Below are positions 36,849 through 44,595 of a stretch of 64,000 nt of DNA, piece by piece. The position numbers and the translations under genes are program-made. The first letter of the stretch is position 1. The number at the start of each line of letters is the position of its first letter. The notes beneath the pieces are model-generated. The model was not told where the DNA came from. It saw only the letters and a program-made list of their open reading frames with translations, and ran no database searches. The DNA is from Rhizobium indicum (GTDB taxonomy: Bacteria > Pseudomonadota > Alphaproteobacteria > Rhizobiales > Rhizobiaceae), in contig NZ_CP054021.1 of assembly GCF_005862305.2 (NCBI RefSeq), positions 4,939,501 through 5,003,500 on the forward strand, given 5' to 3'.

Positions 36849-37319
36849 ATGTCCGGGAAGACACTCAAGACTGCGGCAAAGGTCACGAAGAAGACAGCCG
36901 CCAAGCCTGATACCGCGGAGCCGACCCTTCTCTCGGGCGGCAACCCTCAGATCGCCAAGGGTTACGGCGACGCTCCCGTGCAAGCCTACATCGCCGCCAT
37001 GCCCGGCTGGAAAAGCGACGTCGGGCATCGCCTCGACGCGCTCATCACCCGCACGGTGCCCGGGGTGTACAAGGCCGTGAAATGGAACTCGCCCCTTTAC
37101 GGCATGGAAGGGCAGGGCTGGTTTCTCGGTGTCCATTGCTTCGCAAAATACATCAAGGTTGCTTTCTTCCGCGGCACGTCGCTCAGTCCCGTTCCGCCCG
37201 GCGAGTCCAAACAAAAGGAAGTGCGTTACTTCCACATTCATGAGGAAGACCGACTCGACGAGGCCCAGCTCGCCGCCTGGGTGGAACAGGCAAGCCAATT
37301 GCCCGGCGAACGAATGTGA
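36849..37319 (+). CDS. DUF1801 domain protein, copy 1
   Basis: A 156-residue protein. A Lys/Ala-rich N-terminal tail (about 1-40) resembling a histone-like tail precedes a DUF1801 (YdhG/iron-chaperone-like fold) domain: GDAPVQAYIAAMPGWKSDVGHRLDALI, AVKWNSPLYGMEGQGWFLG, KYIKVAFFRG. AGGAG at 36836-36840 places the start at ATG 36849. Function is unknown. Confidence 0.88.
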   Translation: MSGKTLKTAAKVTKKTAAKPDTAEPTLLSGGNPQIAKGYGDAPVQAYIAAMPGWKSDVGHRLDALITRTVPGVYKAVKWNSPLYGMEGQGWFLGVHCFAKYIKVAFFRGTSLSPVPPGESKQKEVRYFHIHEEDRLDEAQLAAWVEQASQLPGERM

Positions 37320-37340
37320 GCGGACGCGTAGATTTAAGCG

Positions 37341-37384
37341 TTAGAGCGTCCTTTGTGCGTCCGAAAAGACGCACTGCGCGCTTA
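37341..37384. repeat. Rhizobial palindromic intergenic repeat, copy 2
   Basis: The unit begins TTAGAGCGTCC and ends GCGCGCTTA, with an internal perfect stem GTGCGTC / GACGCAC. It matches the core of 48259-48298 and part of 18841-18882. It lies between the two DUF1801 genes. Confidence 0.7.
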
Positions 37385-37420
37385 GGCCATCAGCATTTAA
37401 GGGATGAAGGGGAGATATCG

Positions 37421-37888
37421 ATGAAGAAAGCCACGGCAACCCCGAAGAAGAGCGGCTCCAGCGAAGAGAAAGACGGAGACTCTCCTTCTCGTTTGATCGA
37501 TGCGAGAATCGAGGAGTTGAGCGATTGGCGCGGCGAGATGCTCGCCCGCGTCCGAACTTTCATCAGACAGGCCGAGCCCGACGTGGTCGAGGAATGGAAG
37601 TGGAGAGGCGTTCCGGTGTGGGAGCACGCCGGGATCATCTGCACCGGCGAGACCTACAAGAGCGTGGTGAAACTGACCTTCGCCAAGGGCGCCTCGCTGG
37701 AGGACCCTTCAGGCCTCTTCAACTCCAGCCTTGACGGCAATACCAGGCGCGCCATCGATTTCCATGAGGGCGACGAGATTGACGAGCAGGCGTTGAAGGC
37801 GCTCATTCGCGGTGCTGTCGCACTCAACACTTCAAAGCGGGCCGCCGCTCGTCCTGCCGGCTCGCGGAAGAAACCAAGCAGCGCTTGA
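37421..37888 (+). CDS. DUF1801 domain protein, copy 2
   Basis: A 155-residue protein. The N-terminal Lys/Ser-rich tail (KKATATPKKSGSSEEKDGD) is followed by a DUF1801 domain: LIDARIEELSDWRGEMLARVR, EWKWRGVPVWEHAGIICTGE, VVKLTFAKGASLEDP. SD GGGGAGA precedes ATG 37421. Same length and layout as the preceding gene, but sequence identity is low, so they are old paralogues or independent recruits. Confidence 0.88.
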   Translation: MKKATATPKKSGSSEEKDGDSPSRLIDARIEELSDWRGEMLARVRTFIRQAEPDVVEEWKWRGVPVWEHAGIICTGETYKSVVKLTFAKGASLEDPSGLFNSSLDGNTRRAIDFHEGDEIDEQALKALIRGAVALNTSKRAAARPAGSRKKPSSA

Positions 37889-37965
37889 GGCTTGGCCTAT
37901 TTCGCCTGAAACATTCGCGTCAAATTTGATTCATGCGAGGCGATTTGGTTTTGCGTGACATGCGA

Positions 37966-38442
37966 TCAGTGGATCGGGCTTTCCTCGCGTTCGAGGAAGA
38001 GTTCCAGATTGTTGAGGCCGATCTCCGTGCCCTGAAGGCGGGCGCCGTTATCGGCGTAGCCGTCGAGGAAGACCACCTGTTCGGTGAAGACCATTTTGGT
38101 GCCGCCGGGTTCGGCTTCGAAGGCGACGGTTGTGAGCGAGGCAGAGATGCGGCTTTCCCCGAGCTTCATCTCATAGGCATAGATGATCCGGGTATTGAGC
38201 ACGATGTCGATGTAATGGGCATCATAGGCGTGCAGAAGGCCGTCGGTATCGGCGACGTAGTTCCTTTCCGCGCCACCGGGGCGGAAATCGAGCCCGTAGT
38301 CCAGCGGCACCCACTCGCCGTGGCAGGCGAACCATTGGCGCTTGGCTTCCGGCGCCGACCAGGCGCGGAAGGCGCGGGCGACCGGCGCCTTCAGGTGACG
38401 CTCGATGACGAGAGTGGCGTGTTCGGCGGATCGTGTCGTCAT
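37966..38442 (-). CDS. SRPBCC (AHSA1-like) domain protein of the second cassette
   Basis: A 158-residue START-like protein: LVIERHLKAPVARAFRAWSAPEAKRQWF, AYEMKLGESRISASLTTVAFEAEPGG, MVFTEQVVFLDGY. It is translationally coupled to the ArsR-type gene upstream by the overlap ATGA (38439-38442). The GST-ArsR-SRPBCC order is a common alphaproteobacterial arrangement, probably for a reactive organic compound; the ligand is unknown. Confidence 0.9.
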   Translation of the reverse strand: MTTRSAEHATLVIERHLKAPVARAFRAWSAPEAKRQWFACHGEWVPLDYGLDFRPGGAERNYVADTDGLLHAYDAHYIDIVLNTRIIYAYEMKLGESRISASLTTVAFEAEPGGTKMVFTEQVVFLDGYADNGARLQGTEIGLNNLELFLEREESPIH

Positions 38443-38780
38443 TCGGGAAGGGTCTCCGTTTCATTGGCGAGAAAGTGATCCAGCCTGTCGAAGGTAGTCG
38501 TCCAGCGGATCTTCCGCTGCTCCACCCAGCGCTCGACGGCGGCAAGCGCATCCTGCTGCAGGCGGTAGGTTCGCACCCGGCCGGATTTTTGGGAGAGCAC
38601 GAGGCCGCTCTCCTCCAGCACCTGCAGATGTTTCATCACCGTCGGCAAGGCAACCGCGAGCGGCGCGGCCAGCTCGGTGACGGAAGCCGGGCCCCGGCCG
38701 AGGCGATCGATCATGCCGCGGCGGCTGCGATCGGAAAGTGCATGGAACATGCGGTCGAGATCCGCCTGGCCGTCCATCAT
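38439..38780 (-). CDS. ArsR-family transcriptional regulator of the second cassette
   Basis: A 113-residue repressor: LDRMFHALSDRSRRGMIDRLGRGPAS, recognition helix APLAVALPTVMKHLQVLEESGLV, wing SQKSGRVRTYRL. Two ATGs (38780, 38777) overlap the GST stop, so it is coupled to that gene. A perfect 15-base palindrome lies in front of the GST gene, the operon head, and is the natural operator. Confidence 0.9.
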   Translation of the reverse strand: MMDGQADLDRMFHALSDRSRRGMIDRLGRGPASVTELAAPLAVALPTVMKHLQVLEESGLVLSQKSGRVRTYRLQQDALAAVERWVEQRKIRWTTTFDRLDHFLANETETLPE

Positions 38781-39463
38781 TCCGTCGCATCCCGGAAGCG
38801 AGCCGGCAACCGTTCTTTGTAGGGATAGAATTTGAAGTAGGGGCGGGCCTCTTCCAGCACCCTTGCAAAGGACGGGCGCGCCAGCAGCCGGTCGTAATAG
38901 GCGCGAAGACTCGGCTGTTCCGCTGAAAACGGGATCAGTGTCTCGGCATAGAAGAGGGCAGGGGCGGCGGCGCAATCGGCCATGGTGAAGCCCTCGCCTG
39001 ATATCCATTGCTTGTCGGCGAGCTGTTTTTCGATCATCGCATAGGCGGTGGCGAGTGTCGCCTTGGCGGCTGCTACCTCGATCTCGTCTGCCGTGCCGTC
39101 GGGGCGCCGACGATTGCTGACGATGGTCTGCATCGGCGCCTGGACATAGTGGTCGAAAAAGCGGTCCCAGAGGCGAACCTGCAGCGCCCGGTCGATCTCC
39201 GGCGGCAGCAGGCGAACGGGGCCGGGATAATATTGCTCGAGATATTCGATGATGATCGATGTCTCGGGAATGGTGCTGTCGCGCGCCTCGTCCCGCAACA
39301 GCGGCATCTTGCCGATCGGCCAGAAGCGAAAGAGATCGGCGCGCGAGCTTTCGTCTGAAAGATCGACGATGCGATTCTCGAAGACAGTGCCGTTTTCATA
39401 AAGCGCGATCAGCACTTTATGGCAGAAGGATGCGAGCGGATGCCCATGGAGCACGAGCGACAT
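38777..39463 (-). CDS. Glutathione S-transferase family protein
   Basis: A 228-residue GST. The N-terminal thioredoxin-like domain reads LVLHGHPLASFCHKVLIALYEN, with Ser/Cys near residue 12-14 as likely catalytic side chain, and has the glutathione-binding cis-Pro segment GKMPLLRDE and SIIIEYLEQYYPG. The helical domain has GEGFTMADCAAAPALFY. It conjugates glutathione to electrophiles or reduces peroxides. It heads the GST-ArsR-SRPBCC operon. Confidence 0.9.
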   Translation of the reverse strand: MSLVLHGHPLASFCHKVLIALYENGTVFENRIVDLSDESSRADLFRFWPIGKMPLLRDEARDSTIPETSIIIEYLEQYYPGPVRLLPPEIDRALQVRLWDRFFDHYVQAPMQTIVSNRRRPDGTADEIEVAAAKATLATAYAMIEKQLADKQWISGEGFTMADCAAAPALFYAETLIPFSAEQPSLRAYYDRLLARPSFARVLEEARPYFKFYPYKERLPARFRDATE

Positions 39464-39485
39464 GCGGCGACCTTTCCTATCGTTG

Positions 39486-39500
39486 CGGTAAACTTTACCG
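39486..39500. promoter_or_regulatory. Perfect 15-base palindrome before the GST operon
   Basis: CGGTAAACTTTACCG is a perfect dyad about a central C, 23 bases upstream of the GST start. It is the candidate site for the ArsR-type repressor encoded second in the operon. Confidence 0.6.
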
Positions 39501-39590
39501 ATCGACTAACTATCAGGTCATAACACATTACGCAATAGATACTTCGCCAACCGTGCAACCATCCGTCAGCCGATATATCAGGTGTTGGCG

Positions 39591-40409
39591 TCAGCCATTA
39601 TACCGGGCGATCACCAAATGGCCTGGTGTCGGCTGGCCGTCTTCCATGCGCACGTTGATATCCGATATTTCGACGAGTTCGAAACCGGTGGCCGTCAGAC
39701 GTTCTCTGAGATAGGCGTCGGCATGAGCGAAGCGCTGGTGCGGGCCGACCATGTAGGCGCGGCCGGCGAGAATTTCCTCAGGCAGGGTTTCCGAGGAGAA
39801 GATGAACAATCCGCCCGGCATCAGGTTCTCGGCGGCACCGAAGAACAGCGGTTCGAGCGCGCCGAGATAGGGCAGCACGTCGGTGGCGGCGATGATGTCG
39901 AAGGCTTCCTCGTCGTTGTCGTCGAGGAAATCCTCGACCTCGGCGACGAAGAGCGTCTCGTAGAGATCCTTCTCATGGGCGATCTCGACCATCTTCTCCG
40001 ATATGTCGATCCCGGTCATGTCAGCGCAGAGGTCGCGCAGCGCGCCGCCGGTGAGGCCCGTGCCGCAGCCGAGATCGAGCAACCGCTTGAACGGTCCGAG
40101 CTTTAAAGCCTGCAGGCGTTGGCGCACCAGCATCGGCACGTGATAGCCGAGTTGCTCGACGAGCACGTCCTCGAAAACCTCGGCATGCTGGTCGAACAAG
40201 GTCTCGACATAGGCGTCGGGCGCCTTGACCGGCGTTTCGCCGCGGCCCATCGCGGCGATGCGTACGGCCGCACCGCCGTGATCGTCGGGATCGAGTGCCA
40301 GGACTTCCTCATAGGCTGCAACGGCCGCATCGACATCTCCGGCCTTTTCCAGCTCCAGCGCGCGGTTGTAGGCCTCGCCAAGGGCATCTTCGTCGATCTT
40401 CTTTGCCAT
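39591..40409 (-). CDS. SAM-dependent methyltransferase with N-terminal TPR segment
   Basis: A 272-residue cytoplasmic protein. Residues 10-45 form a TPR-like helix pair (YNRALELEKAGDVDAAVAAYEEVL; ALDPDD). A class I methyltransferase domain follows: motif I LLDLGCGTGLTGGAL near residue 110, and post-I TGIDISEKMVEIA. The start MAKKIDED is used since the preceding 20 in-frame residues overlap the divergent promoter. Substrate is unknown; similar TPR-methyltransferases are common in rhizobia. Confidence 0.88.
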   Translation of the reverse strand: MAKKIDEDALGEAYNRALELEKAGDVDAAVAAYEEVLALDPDDHGGAAVRIAAMGRGETPVKAPDAYVETLFDQHAEVFEDVLVEQLGYHVPMLVRQRLQALKLGPFKRLLDLGCGTGLTGGALRDLCADMTGIDISEKMVEIAHEKDLYETLFVAEVEDFLDDNDEEAFDIIAATDVLPYLGALEPLFFGAAENLMPGGLFIFSSETLPEEILAGRAYMVGPHQRFAHADAYLRERLTATGFELVEISDINVRMEDGQPTPGHLVIARYNG

Positions 40410-40523
40410 CGCAGTCCATCGTCCTTTTGTTTCAGGCATGCGTCTAAGACGGCTTTCGATGTTTTGCAATGGCGCGCTTGCAGGCGCAGAATGGCCGAAA
40501 AGAAGACCCAGGGAGGAAAGACC

Positions 40524-41249
40524 ATGAAAACGGAGCCAGAAAGGACATTATCGGCGACGGAAGGCGAGGCCGGCCGGGCATTGCTGCTACCTACGACACC
40601 AAACGAGGTCACCAATACGCTCAGCCATTATTACCGCGGTGAACTCGGGCGGATGACGAGCTGGCGCGACCGCATCGACCGAACGTCCAACTGGGCAATC
40701 ACCGTGGTTGCAGCACTCCTTTCGGTGTCGCTGTCGACGCCGACCTCGCATCACGGGGTGCTGTTGTTCGGGATGATGCTGGTGACGCTGCTTCTGATGA
40801 TCGAGGCGCGGCGCTACCGCTTCTTCGATATCTATCGCGCGCGCATTCGCCAGATCGAGCGCTGCTATTTCGCACAGATTCTGGCGCCCGACGCCAATGC
40901 CGGCAGCGAATGGGCGGTGGTGGTCGCCCGCAGCCTGCGCAAGCCGCGCTTTCTGCTCAGCTATCAAGAGGCGATGCACCGCCGGCTCAAACGCAATTAT
41001 GGCTGGATGTATTTCATCCTGCTGCTCGCCTGGTGCCTGAAGATCTCGACGCCGAAACTGCAGACGGAGGGGATGCCGGCGCTGCAGGCGCAGTCGTGGG
41101 CCTATGTCATCGACAATGCCGTGCTCGGGCCGGTTCCCGGCCTTGCGGTCATTGCAGCCGTCGTCGCCTTCTATCTCGGCATGCTCGGTTTCGCCCTGCG
41201 TCCGGATCGCGACGAAGGCGAATTCGGCCATGGCGAAGCCCATGTCTGA
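40524..41249 (+). CDS. DUF2270 membrane protein
   Basis: A 241-residue protein of the DUF2270 family. Pattern: LSHYYRGELGRMTSWRDRID, two close helices (NWAITVVAALLSVSLS; GVLLFGMMLVTLLLMIEARR), RYRFFDIYRARIR, and two C-terminal helices. SD GGGAGGAAAG is 4 bases upstream of ATG 40524. Function is unknown; no operon partner is evident. Confidence 0.88.
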   Translation: MKTEPERTLSATEGEAGRALLLPTTPNEVTNTLSHYYRGELGRMTSWRDRIDRTSNWAITVVAALLSVSLSTPTSHHGVLLFGMMLVTLLLMIEARRYRFFDIYRARIRQIERCYFAQILAPDANAGSEWAVVVARSLRKPRFLLSYQEAMHRRLKRNYGWMYFILLLAWCLKISTPKLQTEGMPALQAQSWAYVIDNAVLGPVPGLAVIAAVVAFYLGMLGFALRPDRDEGEFGHGEAHV

Positions 41250-41255
41250 TGCGGT

Positions 41256-41305
41256 GAGCATGATGTTACGCGAAAAAGCCGTTCACTCTTTTCGGCATCA
41301 TGCTC
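41256..41305. repeat. Inverted repeat GAGCATGATG / CATCATGCTC
   Basis: Perfect 10-base arms (41256-41265, 41296-41305) enclose CGAAAA...TTTTCGG-like inner sequence. It lies between the convergent DUF2270 and usg genes and may serve as a bidirectional terminator. This GAGCATGATG form is a frequent rhizobial intergenic element as far as I recall. Confidence 0.6.
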
Positions 41306-41314
41306 CAGAGCCGA

Positions 41315-41581
41315 TCAGTGCAGGATGAACTCGCCCTTCAGTGCCCGCCATTCGGTTGCTGAGATCAGCTGGCGGTGGATGTAGCGCACCGAATGCAGCG
41401 GCCCGTCGAGCTTCTCTTCCCAGAATTTCAGGAAGCCGCGCATTTCGGGAAAATCAGGGGCGAGGTCGTAATCCTGCCAGACATAGGTCTGTAGGATCAC
41501 CGGGTGGTCCGGCAGGCGGTAGAGGATCTGGGCGGTCGTCAGACCATAGCCCTTCAGTTGTTTTTCCATGTCCTTATGCAT
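41315..41581 (-). CDS. usg: Usg family protein
   Basis: An 88-residue protein matching the Usg family (LKGYGLTTAQILYRLPDHP, LQTYVWQDYDLAPDFPEM, FWEEKLDGPLHSVRYIHRQLI). Despite its name (upstream of the trpF gene in some alphaproteobacteria) its function is not known and no trp gene is nearby. The first ATG (41581) has the better-spaced GCGGAA upstream; a second ATG at 41569 is possible. Confidence 0.88.
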   Translation of the reverse strand: MHKDMEKQLKGYGLTTAQILYRLPDHPVILQTYVWQDYDLAPDFPEMRGFLKFWEEKLDGPLHSVRYIHRQLISATEWRALKGEFILH

Positions 41582-41708
41582 CGTATTCCGCTTCTTCTTG
41601 TTCCCACTCGCGCGCTTATTAGCGCTGCATGATATGGAAACATGCGAGTGGTTAACGGAAGCTTTACAGATACTTCGTAAAAGGGCAATTTATTTTTAAT
41701 ATCAATGG

Positions 41709-41740
41709 TTTGGCAGCATCGTCCCGAGAGTGCTGCCAAA
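41709..41740 (-). terminator. Terminator-like hairpin after the amino-acid ABC permease
   Basis: A perfect 10-base stem TTTGGCAGCA / TGCTGCCAAA with a 12-base loop starts 4 bases downstream of the minus-strand permease stop. Confidence 0.65.
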
Positions 41741-41743
41741 GGC

Positions 41744-42574
41744 TCAGCGCTTGAGATGCCGGGTCAGGCGGCGCTCGAACCAGGCCCAGAGATGGCGCAA
41801 GGCCTCGACGATGGTGAGGTAGAAGATCGCCGCCCAGAGATAGGTCTGGTAGTCGAAAGTGCGGGAGAAGGCGTAGCGGGTTTCACCCATCAGGTCGAGC
41901 ACGGTGATGATGGCGACGACCGCCGAGCCCTTGATCAGCAGGATGATCTCGTTGCCATAAGGCCGAAGTGCGACGATGAGAGCCTGCGGCATGATGATCT
42001 TGCGGAAGGCGATGAACTTGTGGATGCCAAGTGCTGCGGCCGCCTCGTGCTGGCCATGCGGCACACTTTCGACGGCGCCGCGCAGGATTTCCGCCTGGTA
42101 GGCCGCGGTGTTGATGGTCATGGCAAAGAGGCCGCAATACCAGGCATCGCGGAAGAACCACCAGATGCCGACGGCCTCAAGCTGCGGCCGGAATATGCCG
42201 AGGCCGTAATAGACCAGGAACAGCTGGGCAAGCAGCGGCGTGCCGCGGAAGAAATAGATGTAGCCGTAGGCCAGCGCATTCAGCACCCGGTTCCTTGACA
42301 TGCGCGCCATGGCAAGCGGCAGGGACAGGATGGCGCCGCAGATAACGGAAATGAAGACGAGGCTCAGCGTTATCCAGAGGCCATGGAGATAACGCGGCCC
42401 GTAGCGGGTGAATTTTTCCGGATCCCAGCCATTGATGACGGAGATCACCAGGAGCACCCCAAGCAGAGCCCAGAGAGCGACGAGGATATAGCCGGCCATG
42501 CGCGCCGGCGTCATCGGCTTCATCACCTTGCGGGGGGCGGGCTGCGGCGGAATCAGCGTTTCGGCGTAACTCAT
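41744..42574 (-). CDS. Polar amino-acid ABC transporter permease 2
   Basis: A 276-residue HisM/ArtM-type permease. A first helix (about 33-52) is followed by the HisMQ domain: YGPRYLHGLWITLSLVFISV, YIYFFRGTPLLAQLFLVYYG, and the EAA-like loop GQHEAAAALGIHKFIAFRKIIMPQA. The start MSYAETLIPP overlaps the stop of permease 1 by 4 bases. The C-terminus is RRLTRHLKR. Confidence 0.93.
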   Translation of the reverse strand: MSYAETLIPPQPAPRKVMKPMTPARMAGYILVALWALLGVLLVISVINGWDPEKFTRYGPRYLHGLWITLSLVFISVICGAILSLPLAMARMSRNRVLNALAYGYIYFFRGTPLLAQLFLVYYGLGIFRPQLEAVGIWWFFRDAWYCGLFAMTINTAAYQAEILRGAVESVPHGQHEAAAALGIHKFIAFRKIIMPQALIVALRPYGNEIILLIKGSAVVAIITVLDLMGETRYAFSRTFDYQTYLWAAIFYLTIVEALRHLWAWFERRLTRHLKR

Positions 42575-43377
42575 CGGCGGACCTCCGAACGCTTGGCCCA
42601 ACGCTCGACATAGACGAGCAGAAAGGAGGAGAGGATGGCGAGCACCAGATAGAGGCAACAGGCCAGACCATAAAAGAAGAAGGGTTCCTTGGTCACGCGC
42701 ACGGCGACACTCGTCTGGCGCAGGATATCGGCAAGGCTGATGATCGAGACATAGGAGGTATCCTTCAGCAGCACCATCCAGAGGTTCGTCAGGCCCGGCA
42801 GCGCGATGCGCACGAGTTGCGGCAGGATGATCAGGCGCAGCGTGCGGCCGCGATGCAGCCCAAGCGCGTCTCCCGCCTCATATTGTCCTTTGGGAATGGC
42901 GTGGAAGGCCGAGAGCAGCACTTCCGAACAGTAGGCGGAGAAGACGACCGAAAGCGCGATGACGCCGGCGAGGAAGGCGTTGATCTCGATCGGCGGTCCG
43001 TCATAACCGACGAAGGTCAGCAGAGACTGGATCAGCATCTGCATGCCGTAATAGATGATGAAGAGCGTCAAAAGCTCCGGCAGGCCGCGGAAGATCGTGG
43101 TGTAGATACCAGCCGCCAGCCGCAGCGGCTTTTCCTCCGACTGCTGGCCGAGCGCCACCAGGAAGCCGATGGCGAGGCCGATCGGTAGGGTGACGATCGC
43201 CACCGAAATGGTGACCTGCAGGCCAAGCGCAATCTCGTCGCCCCAGCCGGTATCGCCACAGGCAAGGATCGTCGACTGACCTAACCACGTGAAGATGCCA
43301 ACGGGTCCGCACAGCGGATCGAATATGTGCACAATCCAGCTCCAGAAGGAGCTCAGCGCGGAAAATAATCCGCCCAT
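42571..43377 (-). CDS. Polar amino-acid ABC transporter permease 1
   Basis: A 268-residue HisQ/ArtQ-type permease: GLQVTISVAIVTLPIGLAIG, YTTIFRGLPELLTLFIIYYG, and EAA-like GQYEAGDALGLHRGRTLRLIILPQ. The N-terminal 50 residues carry an additional hydrophobic segment. It is second in the operon after the binding protein, from which a terminator-like hairpin separates it. The usual ATPase (HisP/ArtP) gene is absent from the cluster, so a shared ATPase encoded elsewhere must serve. Confidence 0.93.
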   Translation of the reverse strand: MGGLFSALSSFWSWIVHIFDPLCGPVGIFTWLGQSTILACGDTGWGDEIALGLQVTISVAIVTLPIGLAIGFLVALGQQSEEKPLRLAAGIYTTIFRGLPELLTLFIIYYGMQMLIQSLLTFVGYDGPPIEINAFLAGVIALSVVFSAYCSEVLLSAFHAIPKGQYEAGDALGLHRGRTLRLIILPQLVRIALPGLTNLWMVLLKDTSYVSIISLADILRQTSVAVRVTKEPFFFYGLACCLYLVLAILSSFLLVYVERWAKRSEVRR

Positions 43378-43431
43378 GCGAGAATTCCCCTCACGGCTTT
43401 TGCCGTTTTAATCTTGCAATCCTTGTCAAAC

Positions 43432-43463
43432 AAAAATGGCGGAAGAGCAAGCCTTCCGCCATT
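43432..43463 (-). terminator. Attenuator/terminator between binding protein and permeases
   Basis: An 11-base perfect stem (43453-43463 / 43435-43445 in transcript order) with a 7-base loop is followed by five Us. It begins 28 bases after the binding-protein stop and before permease 1. It should make the binding-protein message more abundant than the permease message. Confidence 0.8.
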
Positions 43464-43490
43464 ACCTTCGTCGGCCAGATAACGAATTTC

Positions 43491-44264
43491 TTATTGGCCG
43501 TAAACGTCGAAGTCGAAGTACTTGTCCTGGATCTTCTTGTATTCACCGCTGGCGCGGATCGCGGCGATCGCCGTGTTCAGCTTTTCCCTGAGCGGATCGC
43601 CCTGGCGGATAGCAATGCCTGCGCCGTTGCCATTGATTTCCTTGTCGACCGGCAGGGTCGTCAGGATCTTGCAGCAAGCGCCGGCGTCGGACTTTACCCA
43701 TTCGGAGAGAACGACGACGTCGTCGATGACGGCGTCAACACGGCCGCTGGCAACGTCGAGCTTGTATTCGTCAGCGGTCGGATAGAGCTTGAGCTCGGTG
43801 TCGGCGAGATGCTTCTCGGCATAGTTGGCGTGTGTCGTGGAGGTCTGCGCGCCGATCACCTTGCCCTTGAGGCCGGCGACGTCCGATATCGTCGAATCCT
43901 TCGGCACGGCAATGGCCGGCGGGGTGTTGTAGTACTTGTTTGAGAAGTCGACGAGCTTCAGACGCTCCGGCGTGATCGACATGGAGGAGACGATCATGTC
44001 GAACTTCTTGGCGTTGAGCGCCGGGATGATGCCATCCCAGTCGGTGCTGACGAAGGTGCATTCAGCCTTCATCTCGGCGCAGAGCGCCTTGGTGATGTCG
44101 ATGTCGAAGCCTTGGATGGTGCCGCTGGCATCGACGAATTCGAAGGGCGGATAGGTCGAATCGGTGCCGATCACATATTTCTCGCCATCGGCCATGGCCG
44201 ATCCGGCAAAAAGGGACATCGCCGCGATCGAGGCTGCCGCGAAAATACGGGTAGAATTAAGCAT
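43491..44264 (-). CDS. Polar amino-acid ABC transporter substrate-binding protein
   Basis: A 257-residue periplasmic protein of SBP family 3. The signal peptide is residues 1-24 (FAAASIAAMSLFAGSAMA, cut before DGEKY). The mature part has the family signature GFDIDITKALCAEMKAEC and KYVIGTDSTYPPFEFVD, close to lysine/arginine/ornithine or opine-type binders. MLNSTRIF is used as the start: AGAGAGGAUCC lies upstream and the longer in-frame extension is not signal-like. Confidence 0.93.
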   Translation of the reverse strand: MLNSTRIFAAASIAAMSLFAGSAMADGEKYVIGTDSTYPPFEFVDASGTIQGFDIDITKALCAEMKAECTFVSTDWDGIIPALNAKKFDMIVSSMSITPERLKLVDFSNKYYNTPPAIAVPKDSTISDVAGLKGKVIGAQTSTTHANYAEKHLADTELKLYPTADEYKLDVASGRVDAVIDDVVVLSEWVKSDAGACCKILTTLPVDKEINGNGAGIAIRQGDPLREKLNTAIAAIRASGEYKKIQDKYFDFDVYGQ

Positions 44265-44595
44265 GAGGATCCTCTCTGTTGGTGGCCGTCGCTCCTTATT
44301 TCTGTTGGGCTGACGGCCGCAGTTCAACGGTGCTGAGACCGCCTTGCGGCGATAATCAGACTTTTTTTCATGGAATTGCAACACAAATCCCATCGCAATT
44401 GTGCGGTGCAAATAGCAGGCGAGATGAACGCCGGCAGACTGCAACATTCACGCGAGGTTAATCCCCAACTTCTTAGAACCGGAACAAATCGGCGGCTCGG
44501 CAATTGCCATTCCGCCGTTTCGCCTCAATGCGAGGCTAGGGGCGGAACCAGGGCCTGGCGGCCTCAAGAAGCTCAAACAGGATCGAGGAAACCCG
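44265..44595. other. Divergent promoter region, binding protein / OmpA-like gene
   Basis: A 331-base gap between divergent starts. I see no gene in it. It contains AT-rich stretches around 44360-44400 suited to promoters and the SD GAGGAAA before the OmpA-like gene. Confidence 0.5.
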
